Origin: Listeria floridensis FSL S10-1187
GTDB lineage: Bacteria > Bacillota > Bacilli > Lactobacillales > Listeriaceae
Direction: 5' to 3'
Length of the DNA stretch: 64,000 nt
Assembly (NCBI RefSeq): GCF_000525875.1
Contig: NZ_AODF01000026.1
Location: 39,383-103,382, forward strand
A program made the position numbers and the translations under genes. Shown piece after piece: positions 1 through 8,424 of the stretch. The first letter of the stretch is position 1. Each line of letters starts with the position of its first letter. Under the pieces are notes generated by a model. The model did no database searches, was not told the origin of the DNA, and saw only the letters and a list, made by a program, of their open reading frames with translations.

Positions 1-2
1 AC

Positions 3-581
3 ATTGAAACTCAATTTGTTAGCGTAGACTATATCGGCAAGCCATCCAATGTCAATCGTTTAATCGAAATAACAAGTAAGCTCGATAAGAAAGTACCTGA
101 TGTTATGGTAGTCAGAGTTCCGGAATTTAAAGCCGTGTCGTCCGGTGAGCACTCCTGGGAAGAAATTTTTAAAGAAGGAGGCTATATGTTCCAACTTTGG
201 CAGCATTATAATCTGTTTAAGACCGTTATTTTTGATTGTTTAGATTTTACACTCGCGAAGGAAGATCGCGGAGAAATGATTTGTGCGGTGAAAGACGAAG
301 TGGTTCAAGCAGATGTTGCTCCTTTTGAATTGATTGATTTCCCAGGTGGATTGTATGCCATGGCCGTTAGTATTGATGAAGATGATGAAAGTATTGAAAA
401 AGTACATAAAAAAATCCATAAGTGGCTTGAAACCACTAATTTTGAACTCGATGATACCCGTAGCTTCATGTTCAATATGCCTTACCTCGACGAAGAAAAT
501 CTTCACCAGCAAGATATTGAGAAGGGACTGGGTTATAGGCAAATGCAGCGGTATGTCCCTATCAAGCTGAAAGAAGACTAA
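3..581 (+). CDS. AraC-type regulator, C-terminal GyrI-like effector domain (5' truncated)
   Basis: The frame is already open at base 3, so the gene starts before the window; about 192 codons are visible. The C-terminal part reads as a GyrI-like small-molecule-binding domain, the effector domain found behind the AraC helix-turn-helix in many Firmicute regulators. Diagnostic stretches are FPGGLYAMAVSI, then FMFNMPYLDEEN and the ending GYRQMQRYVPIKLK. The DNA-binding part, if present, lies outside the window. It is the only plus-strand gene at this end and stops 178 bases before the CRISPR array. No clear terminator follows it. I see no sign that it belongs to the CRISPR system. The domain call is from motif recognition; the AraC assignment is an inference because the N-terminus is missing. 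Confidence 0.75.
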   Translation: METQFVSVDYIGKPSNVNRLIEITSKLDKKVPDVMVVRVPEFKAVSSGEHSWEEIFKEGGYMFQLWQHYNLFKTVIFDCLDFTLAKEDRGEMICAVKDEVVQADVAPFELIDFPGGLYAMAVSIDEDDESIEKVHKKIHKWLETTNFELDDTRSFMFNMPYLDEENLHQQDIEKGLGYRQMQRYVPIKLKED

Positions 582-759
582 CAAATTTGTACGTTTTTCA
601 AAACTATGGGGAGAATCGTTAGAACAAGGCACGAAATATTTTATCCTGGTTGCAAATGGAGAAAAATGAACCATCTGATTATTAGAAAAGACAAAATGGG
701 ATTTTATGCTAGAATATTGCTATAGAGCCAAATCTCAATCTAAAGACGTTTATTTTGAG
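582..759 (+). promoter_or_regulatory. CRISPR leader with type II-A anchoring end
   Basis: This AT-rich non-coding stretch ends in ATTTTGAG directly against the first repeat, with TTTGAG at 754-759. The Streptococcus thermophilus type II-A leader ends in ATTTGAG, the anchoring sequence used for new-spacer integration. The match plus decay of repeats at the opposite end place the leader on the left. No gene is visible here. Confidence 0.6.
707..715 (+). promoter_or_regulatory. Candidate extended -10 promoter in CRISPR leader
   Basis: TG (707-708), one base, then TAGAAT (710-715) forms an extended -10 element. No good -35 lies 16-18 bases upstream. Transcription would start near 722, about 38 bases before the first repeat, which is where a pre-crRNA promoter is expected. 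Confidence 0.4.
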
Positions 760-1323
760 GTTTTTGTACTCTTAAAGATTTAGTAGCAGTAAAACAATCC
801 GAGGAAAAAATAAAACAGGGTAAACGTTTTTGTACTCTTAAAGATTTAGTAGCAGTAAAACAAGCAGGCCGGACATTCAAAGGAACGTTTGGTTTTTGTA
901 CTCTTAAAGATTTAGTAGCAGTAAAACGACTTATTGAACAAGTTGGCAAGCGGTAAGGTTTTTGTACTCTTAAAGATTTAGTAGCAGTAAAACAATTCAA
1001 TAGTATCATTATCATAGTAATCAGTTTTTGTACTCTTAAAGATTTAGTAGCAGTAAAACAATTCAATAGTATCATTATCATAGTAATCAGTTTTTGTACT
1101 CTTAAAGATTTAGTAGCAGTAAAACAGAACAACAGAAGAATCAATCAAAAACGGGGTTTTTGTACTCTTAAAGATTTAGTAGCAGTAAAACTTAGTTCGA
1201 AAAATAAGACTTTCGAGCTTAGTTTTTGTACTCTTAAAGATTTAGTTGCAGTAAAACTTCTGAATTAGAAATTATTGATAGATATGAAGTTTTTGTACTC
1301 TTAAAGATTTAGTAGCAGTAAAC
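760..1323 (+). CRISPR. CRISPR array, nine repeats, eight spacers
   Basis: A 36-base repeat begins GTTTTTGTACTC and ends GTAGCAGTAAAAC. Copies start at 760, 826, 892, 958, 1024, 1090, 1156, 1222 and 1289. Spacers are 30 bases, except the last, which is 31. Copies 1-7 are identical; copy 8 has TTGCAG for TAGCAG, and copy 9 lacks one A near its end (GTAAAC). Spacers four and five are identical. The repeat resembles the S. thermophilus CRISPR1 type II-A repeat (same GTTTTTGTACTCT start), so a Cas9 system is the likely partner. No cas1, cas2, cas9 or csn2 and no convincing tracrRNA lie in the window, so the array is either an orphan or its cas genes lie further left. Because 66 is a multiple of three, the array gives a spurious repetitive reading frame on the minus strand. 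Confidence 0.97.
994..1125 (+). repeat. Tandem duplicated spacer-repeat unit in array
   Basis: Two adjacent 66-base units, 994-1059 and 1060-1125, are identical: the same 30-base spacer beginning AATTCAATAG followed by a repeat. This is an internal array duplication, or a read-assembly duplicate. Confidence 0.95.
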
Positions 1324-1395
1324 TCTTTATGATTAAGGCAGATACTTTTCTTAGTTTTTTCAACAAAGTTAACGCTCTTTACTAGGGGTAGTTGT

Positions 1396-1433
1396 GTTTT
1401 TGTACTTTTTACGATTTTAGTAGCAATAAAATC
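1396..1433 (+). repeat. Degenerate CRISPR repeat downstream of array
   Basis: GTTTTTGTACTT at the start and TTTTAGTAGCAATAAAAT at the end match the array repeat in the same direction with about five substitutions and one inserted T. It lies 72 bases after the last recognised repeat, so it reads as a decayed trailer-end repeat. Read on the minus strand it could in principle act as a tracrRNA anti-repeat, but no following tracr-like hairpins are evident. Confidence 0.7.
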
Positions 1434-1480
1434 AGTTTGTCCTTTGGTTCGGTCTAAATGGTTGAATGAATTCCTAGGGC

Positions 1481-1517
1481 AAAAGAGATGGTGGAAATAT
1501 GCAACCATCTCTTTTTT
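1481..1517 (+). terminator. Rho-independent terminator after CRISPR array
   Basis: An 11-base stem, AAAGAGATGGT (1482-1492) with ACCATCTCTTT (1504-1514), is followed by a T run. It would end the array transcript; the A run on the other side lets it work weakly in reverse. Confidence 0.8.
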
Positions 1518-1531
1518 ATGTTTATCACGAT

Positions 1532-1568
1532 AAAAAAAACCGCCTCCCCTAGACGGGAAAGCGGTTTT
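1532..1568 (-). terminator. Terminator of the mupG-like gene
   Basis: The arms AAAACCGC (1536-1543) and GCGGTTTT (1561-1568) pair, and on the minus strand the stem is followed by a run of T. It lies just after the stop of the gene ending at 1589. Confidence 0.85.
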
Positions 1569-1588
1569 CGATTGTTTCATTTCAGCTG

Positions 1589-2677
1589 TTATTTCTTCTT
1601 CTCTACTAAACGGAAATGCTGCCAAGGGCGAATTGTTTCAAGTAAATAGCGTTCTTCTGGAACGATACGTGCAACAACGTTTGTATTGCCGGAATTTTCC
1701 ATTGCTTGAAGTGCTACTTGCATTTCGCCTTTATAGCGCTCATAGCCGTTGTTATCAATTGTCACATCTCCAAGTTCAAGCGAAACTGTATCATGCGGCG
1801 CGAAATCAAATTGTTTGTAATTAACACGCGTCATCGTCGAACGAACGACATAGGCCGATACGTCACCGCGATTGAAGTGTTTTTGTGTCAAGACGATTTC
1901 TTTCTCAACGTCCGTCGTTCCTTCCAAAAACTCAACGCTTAGTTGAAGTTCGTTGCGGTTTAATTCGCTCAATGCTTTAAGCTCTTCTTCTGATGCAAAC
2001 ATGTTTCCAACGATCACATCATCAATTAAGCCCGTATTCCACAAGTCTTTTGCTTGGACTGCGATATCCATGCCGCGGTGTTCTTCAAGTGTTGGAAGGC
2101 CGCCGTCAACGACAAACCATGGGCCGTATTTACCGTGGTTTGATGACACGAATGCCGCCGTGCGAAGGTTTAAGTCTTTAAACTGCTTGCTTGAACGGAG
2201 GAAATGCTCGCGTGATAAGGCTGTATAGCGCCGCGGATAAAAGTTGTGGCAACCGATGATGTTTGCGCGGTTCGCTTGGTAACTCAAAATATTGTCTACG
2301 TAACGTGTGCCGTTACTAATGTTTAGCTCAATCATCAAATCCGTATCGTCAAATGACATCGCCGCTTCTTCTGAACCGGAAAAACCAAGATCAAGTCTTA
2401 GTCCCGATAAACCGATTTCTTTAAAACGATCCAGCTCTTTATAGGTAATATTCAAGGATTCAAAAACGGTTGGATCAACATCGGCAATAACTTCAAACCC
2501 AAGTTCGTTTGCACGTTTGCAAATCGTCTCAAGCTTTGCGAATTCTTCTTTGTCGTTCGCAGAAATCAAGCAAGTGAAAATACGGCTGAAACCATATTTT
2601 GCTGCCATTTCTACATATTGAAGCGACTCTTCAAGAGCCACATGTTGCGGAAAAACCGAAATTCCTAATTTTCTCAT
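1589..2677 (-). CDS. MupG-like TIM-barrel protein (DUF871), putative 6-phospho-N-acetylmuramidase
   Basis: This 362-residue protein belongs to the DUF871/MupG family. In Staphylococcus, MupG cleaves MurNAc-6-phosphate-GlcNAc after PTS uptake during cell-wall recycling; the substrate here is inferred from family only. The N-terminus MRKLGISVFPQH and the segment GCHNFYPRRYTALS are typical, and the C-terminal fifth forms the separate small domain of the family (NNGYERYKGEMQVAL). ATG is preceded by GAGAGGAT. The gene lies 63 bases after a PTS IIB gene and is probably co-transcribed with it from the sigma-54 promoter at 3099-3114, so its substrate is likely the phospho-sugar made by that PTS. A strong terminator follows. 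The usual PTS IIA and IIC partners are not next to it. Confidence 0.85.
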   Translation of the reverse strand: MRKLGISVFPQHVALEESLQYVEMAAKYGFSRIFTCLISANDKEEFAKLETICKRANELGFEVIADVDPTVFESLNITYKELDRFKEIGLSGLRLDLGFSGSEEAAMSFDDTDLMIELNISNGTRYVDNILSYQANRANIIGCHNFYPRRYTALSREHFLRSSKQFKDLNLRTAAFVSSNHGKYGPWFVVDGGLPTLEEHRGMDIAVQAKDLWNTGLIDDVIVGNMFASEEELKALSELNRNELQLSVEFLEGTTDVEKEIVLTQKHFNRGDVSAYVVRSTMTRVNYKQFDFAPHDTVSLELGDVTIDNNGYERYKGEMQVALQAMENSGNTNVVARIVPEERYLLETIRPWQHFRLVEKKK

Positions 2678-2740
2678 CTTCTAAAATCCTCTCTTTCTTG
2701 TAATCCGATTTATTTCAAACGCTTTCAGTTTCTATCAGCC

Positions 2741-3049
2741 CTATTCTTCCATCATCGTATAGGCTTGATTTAACACATTTTTACCATCCATCGTGCCGTA
2801 ATCAATCGCATCGATAATTTCAATCGGAATCGAGCGCGCCCCGAATTTGCGTTTGAGGCTTGTAGCTAAAAAGCGAACCTGCGGAGCAAGTAATACCACA
2901 TCAACTTCTGATGCATGTTTTGAAACATCCGCTTCAGCAACGGCGATTACTTCTGCATCAAGTGCATTCGTTGCAATTTCTTCCTGCATCTTCTTTACTA
3001 ATAAACTCGATGACATGCCTGCAGAACAAATTAACATAATTTTTTTCAC
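2741..3049 (-). CDS. PTS lactose/cellobiose-family EIIB component
   Basis: This 102-residue cytoplasmic IIB protein carries the N-terminal beta strand and active-site cysteine of the family (KKIMLICSAGMSSS, Cys8), which takes phosphate from IIA and passes it to the sugar held by IIC. The segment VDVVLLAPQVRFL is also typical. The start is GTG at 3049 with a strong GGAGGT ribosome site nine bases upstream. It is the first gene behind the -24/-12 promoter and is followed by the mupG-like gene. Sugar specificity cannot be read from sequence. No IIA or IIC gene is adjacent, so it must work with components encoded elsewhere. Confidence 0.92.
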   Translation of the reverse strand: MKKIMLICSAGMSSSLLVKKMQEEIATNALDAEVIAVAEADVSKHASEVDVVLLAPQVRFLATSLKRKFGARSIPIEIIDAIDYGTMDGKNVLNQAYTMMEE

Positions 3050-3098
3050 GCTTTTCTACCTCCAACAGCTTTTTTTTGCTGTCTTATTCTTCTTAAGA

Positions 3099-3114
3099 TG
3101 CAAGTTTTATGCCA
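3099..3114 (-). promoter_or_regulatory. Sigma-54 (-24/-12) promoter of the PTS IIB operon
   Basis: On the minus strand the bases read TGGCATAAAACTTGCA, with GG and GC ten bases apart, a near-perfect match to the sigma-54 consensus TGGCAC-N5-TTGCA. Transcription would start near 3088, about 40 bases before the GTG. The gene directly upstream encodes a LevR-type sigma-54 activator, which supports the call. Confidence 0.9.
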
Positions 3115-3171
3115 ATCAAAATCGGACTAGACAGCATGATCGGCGCATTTAATCTTACACAAGCGCTTGCC

Positions 3172-3200
3172 GCCAAGTGTGTATCAGATACACACTTGGC
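3172..3200. promoter_or_regulatory. 13-base-arm palindrome, putative LevR-type enhancer site
   Basis: GCCAAGTGTGTAT (3172-3184) and its exact inverted copy (3188-3200) flank a 3-base centre. It starts 58 bases upstream of the sigma-54 promoter and lies right after the regulator's stop codon. No T run follows on either strand, so it is not a usual terminator. Upstream activator sites at this distance are normal for sigma-54 systems; binding by the neighbouring regulator is inferred. Confidence 0.65.
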
Positions 3201-3208
3201 AAAAACGC

Positions 3209-5896
3209 CTATTCGCCGCTTCCCGCTCCAACACGGTTCGCTAGCATCATTTGTGTTAAATAAGCAATTTCAGATTGCGGAATCGTTATTTGATACTCGC
3301 GTTCAACGTTCTCCATCATTTGTTGCGTCACTTGCATCTCGACCATGTGCTGTTTCACAAATTCATTTAAATCCGGAAACTCCCGGTCAACGGCGCCAAG
3401 CTGCACGCGTTCGATCAGGAAGGCTAGATGAAGTATCATACCGATATCGACACCCGGCTCTAAGATTAAATTAAGCTGGATTTGCAGTTCTGAGATCAGC
3501 TTCCGCAAAAAGTAAACCAGTTCTTCAACGGAATCTACGGCTGTTAAGTTTCCGGAAAGTGAAGCAATCAGTTTTTCATAAGGGACTTCATCGCTAATAA
3601 TTCGTTTCGCAATGTCAAGCCCACCATCGGAAAAGACTTCAAGCGCGCTGAAGAAAGGAATATTTTGATACTCGAATTCCACGGAACCCATAATCGCCAA
3701 AATGTTGTATTCTTCCATCAGCTGGTCAATCCGTTCACGGAAAGCGTCTTTATGCAAAAATTGCAGTAAAATAATTTCAACTTTGCTTTCATCAATGATC
3801 GGCGCAATTCGCATCCGCAACTGTTCTGCCACGCCTTCGCCGGTAAAGCACGTCAAGATCACAGCATTTTTCGCCGGTTTCGTCCGTAGCACATGCGCTT
3901 TGTATTTATTCTCAAACAGCTGTTGGCAGCTTTGATAAATGTCTTCAAGACCGCGGCCGAGCGACGCTTTTCGGATCGCTTCAAGCACAACCGGTGTACT
4001 CGTCATCGTCACAGTTTTTGTGCGAATTCCCAGTTCTTCGGTGAGCATATTGCCGAAAGAGGTGAGCGAACCCATATCCGACAATATCAACACGCCTTTT
4101 TGCGGATTCAGTTTCAGCACGCGATTTTTCACTTTTTCATACATCGTTTTAACATCCATCGTAAGTGGCATATCAATCGCCGTTCCGCTTTCGATGCTGA
4201 GCAGTTCCTGCACCGTTTCGACCATGCTTGATGCGGTACTTCTGCCGTGCATCAAAACGAGTACTTCTACTTGCGATTCGCTGACGAACATTGAATCAAC
4301 TACTTCTGCGGTTAAGAACATCGTGAGAAAACCGATTTCATCAAACGGAATTTCGATGTTCAGCGCTTGTTCGATCGTCGTCGAAAGTTCAATCGCAACT
4401 TGGAACTCTTTAGGATATTTTTTACGGACATTGTTCAGATCTGGATGGACGATATGCTTTTGCTCACGGATTCGCTCGATCGTACTTTGCAGATGAAGCG
4501 AAAATGCGAACTTCATTTTATCATTATAGCTTCTTGAAAGCCGTTTTTCTGCGATGTCATAAACTTCTTCCGTCAGCTCCCAAACCTCGGGATCAATGAT
4601 TTCTTTAGCCGTTTGCTGCGTCGGAAGTTGCACCATGTAGTCGTGAAAATACTGGTCAACGTCCACGTAAAGCTCAGCCTCGAGTTCACTTTGGTCTTTT
4701 CCTTCTTTTAGTAGCTCTTCAGCCTTATCTTGGATCGCTTGATAGACATCGTTCAACTCGACGTGCAAATCTTGGCTTGCTTCACTCGCATCAGCAAATT
4801 TAAAGATCGTCTTATTAATGTCGATTAAGCGGTTCAGTTTTTCCGGTTCGTCTTTCATGTGAAGCAAACCTTTTTGAACATGAATCGGTAAATCGTCTTG
4901 TTCAATTAAAATATAATTGGCGGCCTTTGTTTTATAATGCAGGAAAGCCTTCGCACAAGCTAGTTTCAAATCCCGCTGTAGCTGACCAACGTTGGCACTT
5001 GCATGATACAGCAAAAAGGCAATCAAAGCTTGACGATGCACACGAATTGGTTGATTTAACCGCCGCGCTTCTTGCTTTAAAAAGAATTCTACCATTTGGT
5101 AACGTTCCTCAAGATTACGTTCTGAAAGCTGAGGCAGCGTAATCGTCATCGGAATTCGTCGCGTAAATGTTTCAAGCAAGAAGTTATCTGGTGATTCAGT
5201 TGTTGCTCCAATGATTTCAACTTGTGCCCGGTGCACCTTGGCACTTTCGCCAAGTGGGCGATATTCCCCTTTATCAATAAAGGTAAACAGCATTTCTTGT
5301 CCTTCAGGCGGCAAGCGGTGAATTTCATCAAGGAATAGAATCCCTCCGTCTGCTTGTGCAAGCAGACCTTCACGTGTTTCTTCCGCCCCCGTATAAGCAC
5401 CTTTTACAACCCCAAAAATATGCCCGAACAACAGCTGCGGGTTTTGTGCGTAATCGGCACAGTTAAACGAAATAAACGGAGCTTCACTTGGGATCATCGC
5501 CGATTCCTTCGCAAATTGATACATACATTCTGCAAAAAGCGATTTCCCTGTCCCCGTTTTTCCGAGAATTAATGTGTGTAAGCCATTTGGCGGATATAAA
5601 ATCGCCGCTTTAGCTTGCTGGATACTGACTTTCAAACTTTGCTCAGAACCGATCAAGCGATCAAATGCAGTTCCCTCTGTCTGCTCGTTCTGAATCCCTT
5701 CCGCCGCTTGCTGTTTTGCTTCGTAGTAAACCGGCTTCCCGGAAAGTTTGTCAATCTTTTGTTCTTTAAATAAATCGTTCAAATAACGGCTGGCATTTGC
5801 TCGGTCCATCCCGAGTTTGCTTGCTACGTCAATCGCGGTAACCTTTTGATTCAGCTCATTTAAAAGCTGTAGCACTTCATCTTTTCTACTCGCCAT
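3209..5896 (-). CDS. LevR/NtrC-type sigma-54 transcriptional activator with PRDs
   Basis: An 895-residue PTS-controlled activator. Domains in order: N-terminal winged helix (about 1-60); AAA+ sigma-54 interaction domain (about 90-330) with Walker A GKTGTGKS, the sigma-54 contact loop GAYTGA and Walker [10 protein letters not shown]; first PTS regulation domain; a mannose-type EIIA-like domain with [10 protein letters not shown]; an EIIB-like segment; and a C-terminal second PRD. Such proteins are switched by phosphorylation of PRD and EIIA-like histidines. The true start is ATG 5896, preceded by AAAGGAG; an upstream in-frame extension has no such support. It sits directly upstream of the PTS IIB gene, whose sigma-54 promoter it most likely drives. 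It corresponds in position to the L. monocytogenes lmo1721 regulator. Confidence 0.93.
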   Translation of the reverse strand: MASRKDEVLQLLNELNQKVTAIDVASKLGMDRANASRYLNDLFKEQKIDKLSGKPVYYEAKQQAAEGIQNEQTEGTAFDRLIGSEQSLKVSIQQAKAAILYPPNGLHTLILGKTGTGKSLFAECMYQFAKESAMIPSEAPFISFNCADYAQNPQLLFGHIFGVVKGAYTGAEETREGLLAQADGGILFLDEIHRLPPEGQEMLFTFIDKGEYRPLGESAKVHRAQVEIIGATTESPDNFLLETFTRRIPMTITLPQLSERNLEERYQMVEFFLKQEARRLNQPIRVHRQALIAFLLYHASANVGQLQRDLKLACAKAFLHYKTKAANYILIEQDDLPIHVQKGLLHMKDEPEKLNRLIDINKTIFKFADASEASQDLHVELNDVYQAIQDKAEELLKEGKDQSELEAELYVDVDQYFHDYMVQLPTQQTAKEIIDPEVWELTEEVYDIAEKRLSRSYNDKMKFAFSLHLQSTIERIREQKHIVHPDLNNVRKKYPKEFQVAIELSTTIEQALNIEIPFDEIGFLTMFLTAEVVDSMFVSESQVEVLVLMHGRSTASSMVETVQELLSIESGTAIDMPLTMDVKTMYEKVKNRVLKLNPQKGVLILSDMGSLTSFGNMLTEELGIRTKTVTMTSTPVVLEAIRKASLGRGLEDIYQSCQQLFENKYKAHVLRTKPAKNAVILTCFTGEGVAEQLRMRIAPIIDESKVEIILLQFLHKDAFRERIDQLMEEYNILAIMGSVEFEYQNIPFFSALEVFSDGGLDIAKRIISDEVPYEKLIASLSGNLTAVDSVEELVYFLRKLISELQIQLNLILEPGVDIGMILHLAFLIERVQLGAVDREFPDLNEFVKQHMVEMQVTQQMMENVEREYQITIPQSEIAYLTQMMLANRVGAGSGE

Positions 5897-5926
5897 ACCA
5901 CTCGCTCCTTTAAACTCTCTGCCCCT

Positions 5927-5956
5927 ATTATACACTTTTACACACATAACAAGCAA
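5927..5956 (-). promoter_or_regulatory. Sigma-A promoter of the LevR-type gene
   Basis: On the minus strand TTGCTT (5951-5956) and a perfect TATAAT (5927-5932) are 18 bases apart, about 30 bases ahead of the start codon. Confidence 0.65.
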
Positions 5957-5972
5957 TAGGGTATTTTCAACA

Positions 5973-5999
5973 AAAAAACCGCTGAATTCAGCGGTTTTT
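5973..5999. terminator. Bidirectional-looking terminator overlapping helicase gene end
   Basis: The perfect inverted repeat AACCGCTGAATTCAGCGGTT is flanked by A and T runs. It overlaps the last codons of the helicase gene (stop at 5988-5990) and ends its transcript. Confidence 0.85.
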
Positions 6000-7203
6000 C
6001 TTCTTAGAACTGGACTTCGAAACTGGTTTCGCTTGTCCCTTTTTTTGATTGGATTTCTTTTCTGCCATTCCACGCTTCGATTTGTTTTCCTCAGGCAGCG
6101 CAAGCCTTCCTTGGAAAAATCGAACAAGCTGACCATCTTTCCCAAGCGCTCGCAAGAATTGCTTCAAGGTACGGATTTCACGCTGATTGACAAACGAAAT
6201 GACAATCCCGCGTTTCCCCATTCGGCCGGTTCTTCCCGAGCGATGTGTGTATTCTTGTTCGTTTTTTGGCAGATCATATTGAATCACGTAAGGCAAATCG
6301 GGAATATCGAGTCCCCGTGCCGCAATGTCTGTTACAACGAGATAAGTCAGCTTTTCGTCTTTAAAGTCACGCAGCATTTTTTTGACGCGTATCTTTGCGG
6401 ATATCACTATGAATTCCAGCCGCCTTGACCCCATCATATGCGAGCTTATCGAGCAAAATATCCATCCGCGGCTTATCCCTTACAAAGACGAGCGCCCGCA
6501 TTTCATCAATTTGACTTAACCGCCGAATCAGCGTGGCTTTATCGCGATTTTCGACATCCATATAAAGATGCTCGATATTTTCCGTGGCACGATGTTCCGG
6601 CTTCACTTCCATCTCAAGCGGCGTTCTTTCAAACTGCCCGAAAAAGGCTTGCGGCTCCGCTGGGCGCGTCGCCGAAACAAGTACGAGCTCCACATCGCGC
6701 TGTGCCCTCCCAACAATTTCAATCGTTTTTTTGCTATTTTCCGGAAGCAAGAGCTGATCCGCTTCATCAAGCGTAATCACTTTTAGTTCATGCATCTTAA
6801 TTTTCTTTTGCTCGATCAGTTCAAAGACCCGCCCGGGCGAACCGACAATGATTTGCGGTTTTTTCTTAAGCCGTTCAATTTGCCGTTTCACATTCGCCCC
6901 GCCGATAATCGCAGCAACCGAAATACCGCTGTTTGAGACCCAAGAGCGAATCGCATCAGCAATCTGCATTACAAGTTCGTGGCTTGGTGCTAAAACAAGC
7001 CATTGCAACGCCGGTTTTGCCTCGATTTTCTCAAGCAGTGGAAGCGTATAAGCAACCGTTTTTCCCGTTCCAGTTGGTGAGATCGCGAGGACATCTGCAC
7101 CGTTTACAAGCGGTTCGTAAAGCGCCGTTTGAATTTCAGTCGGCTCCGCATAGCCGTGTTCTAAAAACGCTTCCTGCCAGCGTTCCATTAATTGATTGTT
7201 CAT
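5988..7203 (-). CDS. DEAD-box RNA helicase (YfmL/CshC-like), split by one-base frameshift
   Basis: Read across one frameshift this gives about 404 residues. The N-terminal RecA-like domain carries the Q motif region ([12 protein letters not shown]), motif I SPTGTGKT, motif II DEAD (TLDEADQLL) and motif III SAT. The C-terminal domain carries [11 protein letters not shown] and [10 protein letters not shown], followed by a lysine-rich tail that should help RNA binding. The shift is in a run of seven T at 6377-6383; six would join the frames between DTRQK and MLRDF. ATG 7203 has GAGGAG upstream. DEAD helicases of this size act in ribosome assembly and cold growth. The run-length nature of the break suggests a sequencing error. 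Confidence 0.9.
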
Positions 7204-7238
7204 GCTTTTCTCCTCATTCTTTTTTCACATCATACCAT

Positions 7239-7280
7239 AAAAAACGAGCCGCATCACCCTTTTAAAGGAAATGCGGCTCA
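7239..7280 (-). terminator. Terminator of the Gfo/Idh/MocA oxidoreductase gene
   Basis: GAGCCGCA (7246-7253) pairs with TGCGGCTC (7272-7279); on the minus strand a T run follows. It lies just after the stop at 7289. Confidence 0.85.
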
Positions 7281-7288
7281 GAAAAATC

Positions 7289-8279
7289 TTATTTCTCCGA
7301 ATCAAAGTAAATGCCATTTTGATGACGCAATTCATTCGAAAGACGCAGCACTTTAATGCCAAGCTCAGCAAGTTCTGTATAACCATCCGTATCGTTTGAC
7401 GCGATGATTTCCGCAAAGCGAGCTGCTTCAAACTGCATATCATTCGAAATGATCGGTTCGGCAAGTTCAATTTTCTCCTCGCCGTGATTGCCACGAAATG
7501 TCAAATTCTCAATCGACGTAAGCGGATCAATGACGAGCGTCCCTTTCTCCCCATAAATTTCACTTTCTAGGAAGGAAGAAGAGGTTTTCCCTTGAATAAT
7601 CGTCACATTAAAATCGCCGTATTCCAGAATAATCGTGCCCATCGCATCAACACCAGTGCGCATTTTCGTTGCAAAATAATGTGCAGCATCCGGAACGCCG
7701 AATAGAGAAACCGCTGAATAAAGCGGATAAACACCAAGATCGACAATCGAACCGCCAGAAAAGTGAAGCGAAAAAAATATTCGGTTCCTCTCCAGAAAGT
7801 ACGCTGTCATAGCGCGATGAATACTTCATATAAGCAAGCGTTGCTCCGTGTAATTTTCCAACACGTCCCACATTTTCCTTCAATATTTTGAAGTTTGGTT
7901 CTTGAATATGCCGCGCAGCTTCAAATAAGAAAACACCGTGTTCGCGAGCCGTCCGATGCGCCGTTTCCAGTTCACCGACCGTTGAAAAAATCGGTTTCTC
8001 AACAATTACATGTTTTTCAGCCTTTAAAAACGTCATCGCATGTTCAAAGTGCATACCGTTTGGCGATGCAATATAAACCGCATCAAGCGCGTCACTTTCC
8101 GCCATTTCCTTGACATCCGTAAAAAGCATCTGCGTACTGCCATATTTTTCGGCAAAGTCTGCTGCTTTTTCTTCCGTTCGCGAGTAAACTGCCGTAAGCT
8201 CCCATTCTCCTGAATTCAGTGCACCTTCAATAAATGCGTCCGTAATCCAGTTCGTGCCCATTATCCCAAGTTTCAGCAT
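7289..8279 (-). CDS. Gfo/Idh/MocA-family oxidoreductase, split by one-base frameshift
   Basis: About 329 residues when read across a seven-A run at 7771-7777 (six would restore the frame, joining SGEEPNIF to SLHFSGGSIVDLG). The N-terminal NAD(P)-binding Rossmann fold starts MLKLGIMGTNWI; the family hallmark EKP occurs in HVIVEKPIF. The C-terminal half holds the substrate-binding fold (GGSIVDLGVYPLY). Members oxidise or reduce sugars, inositols or similar polyols; the substrate is not predictable here. ATG has GGAGG upstream. It stands alone between gltD and the helicase with its own terminator. Confidence 0.9.
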
Positions 8280-8424
8280 ATTTCACGCCTCCAATCCTAA
8301 TTTCCATTCCCTAGTATAGCGTAAAACAGTAAAATTTTCTTCTTTTTGGGCTCGGCAAAAAGCGAAGCCAAGCAAGATTTACTCCCACTTAAAGCTCCGC
8401 TTACAAATTTATTTCACTTTCTTA

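Noticed and set aside
582..759. tracrRNA upstream of the array
   Set aside because: No block complementary to the repeat is present on either strand in this stretch.
740..1144. 134-codon repetitive open frame on the minus strand
   Set aside because: It is a by-product of the 66-base CRISPR period, which is a multiple of three; it has no ribosome site and no coding character.
3172..3200. Long palindrome as a transcription terminator
   Set aside because: Neither strand has a T run after the stem; its place upstream of the sigma-54 promoter fits a regulatory site better.
8340..8400. Imperfect inverted repeat after gltD as terminator
   Set aside because: The stem is interrupted and the T-rich stretch is not placed well; I could not support it to the level of the other terminators.
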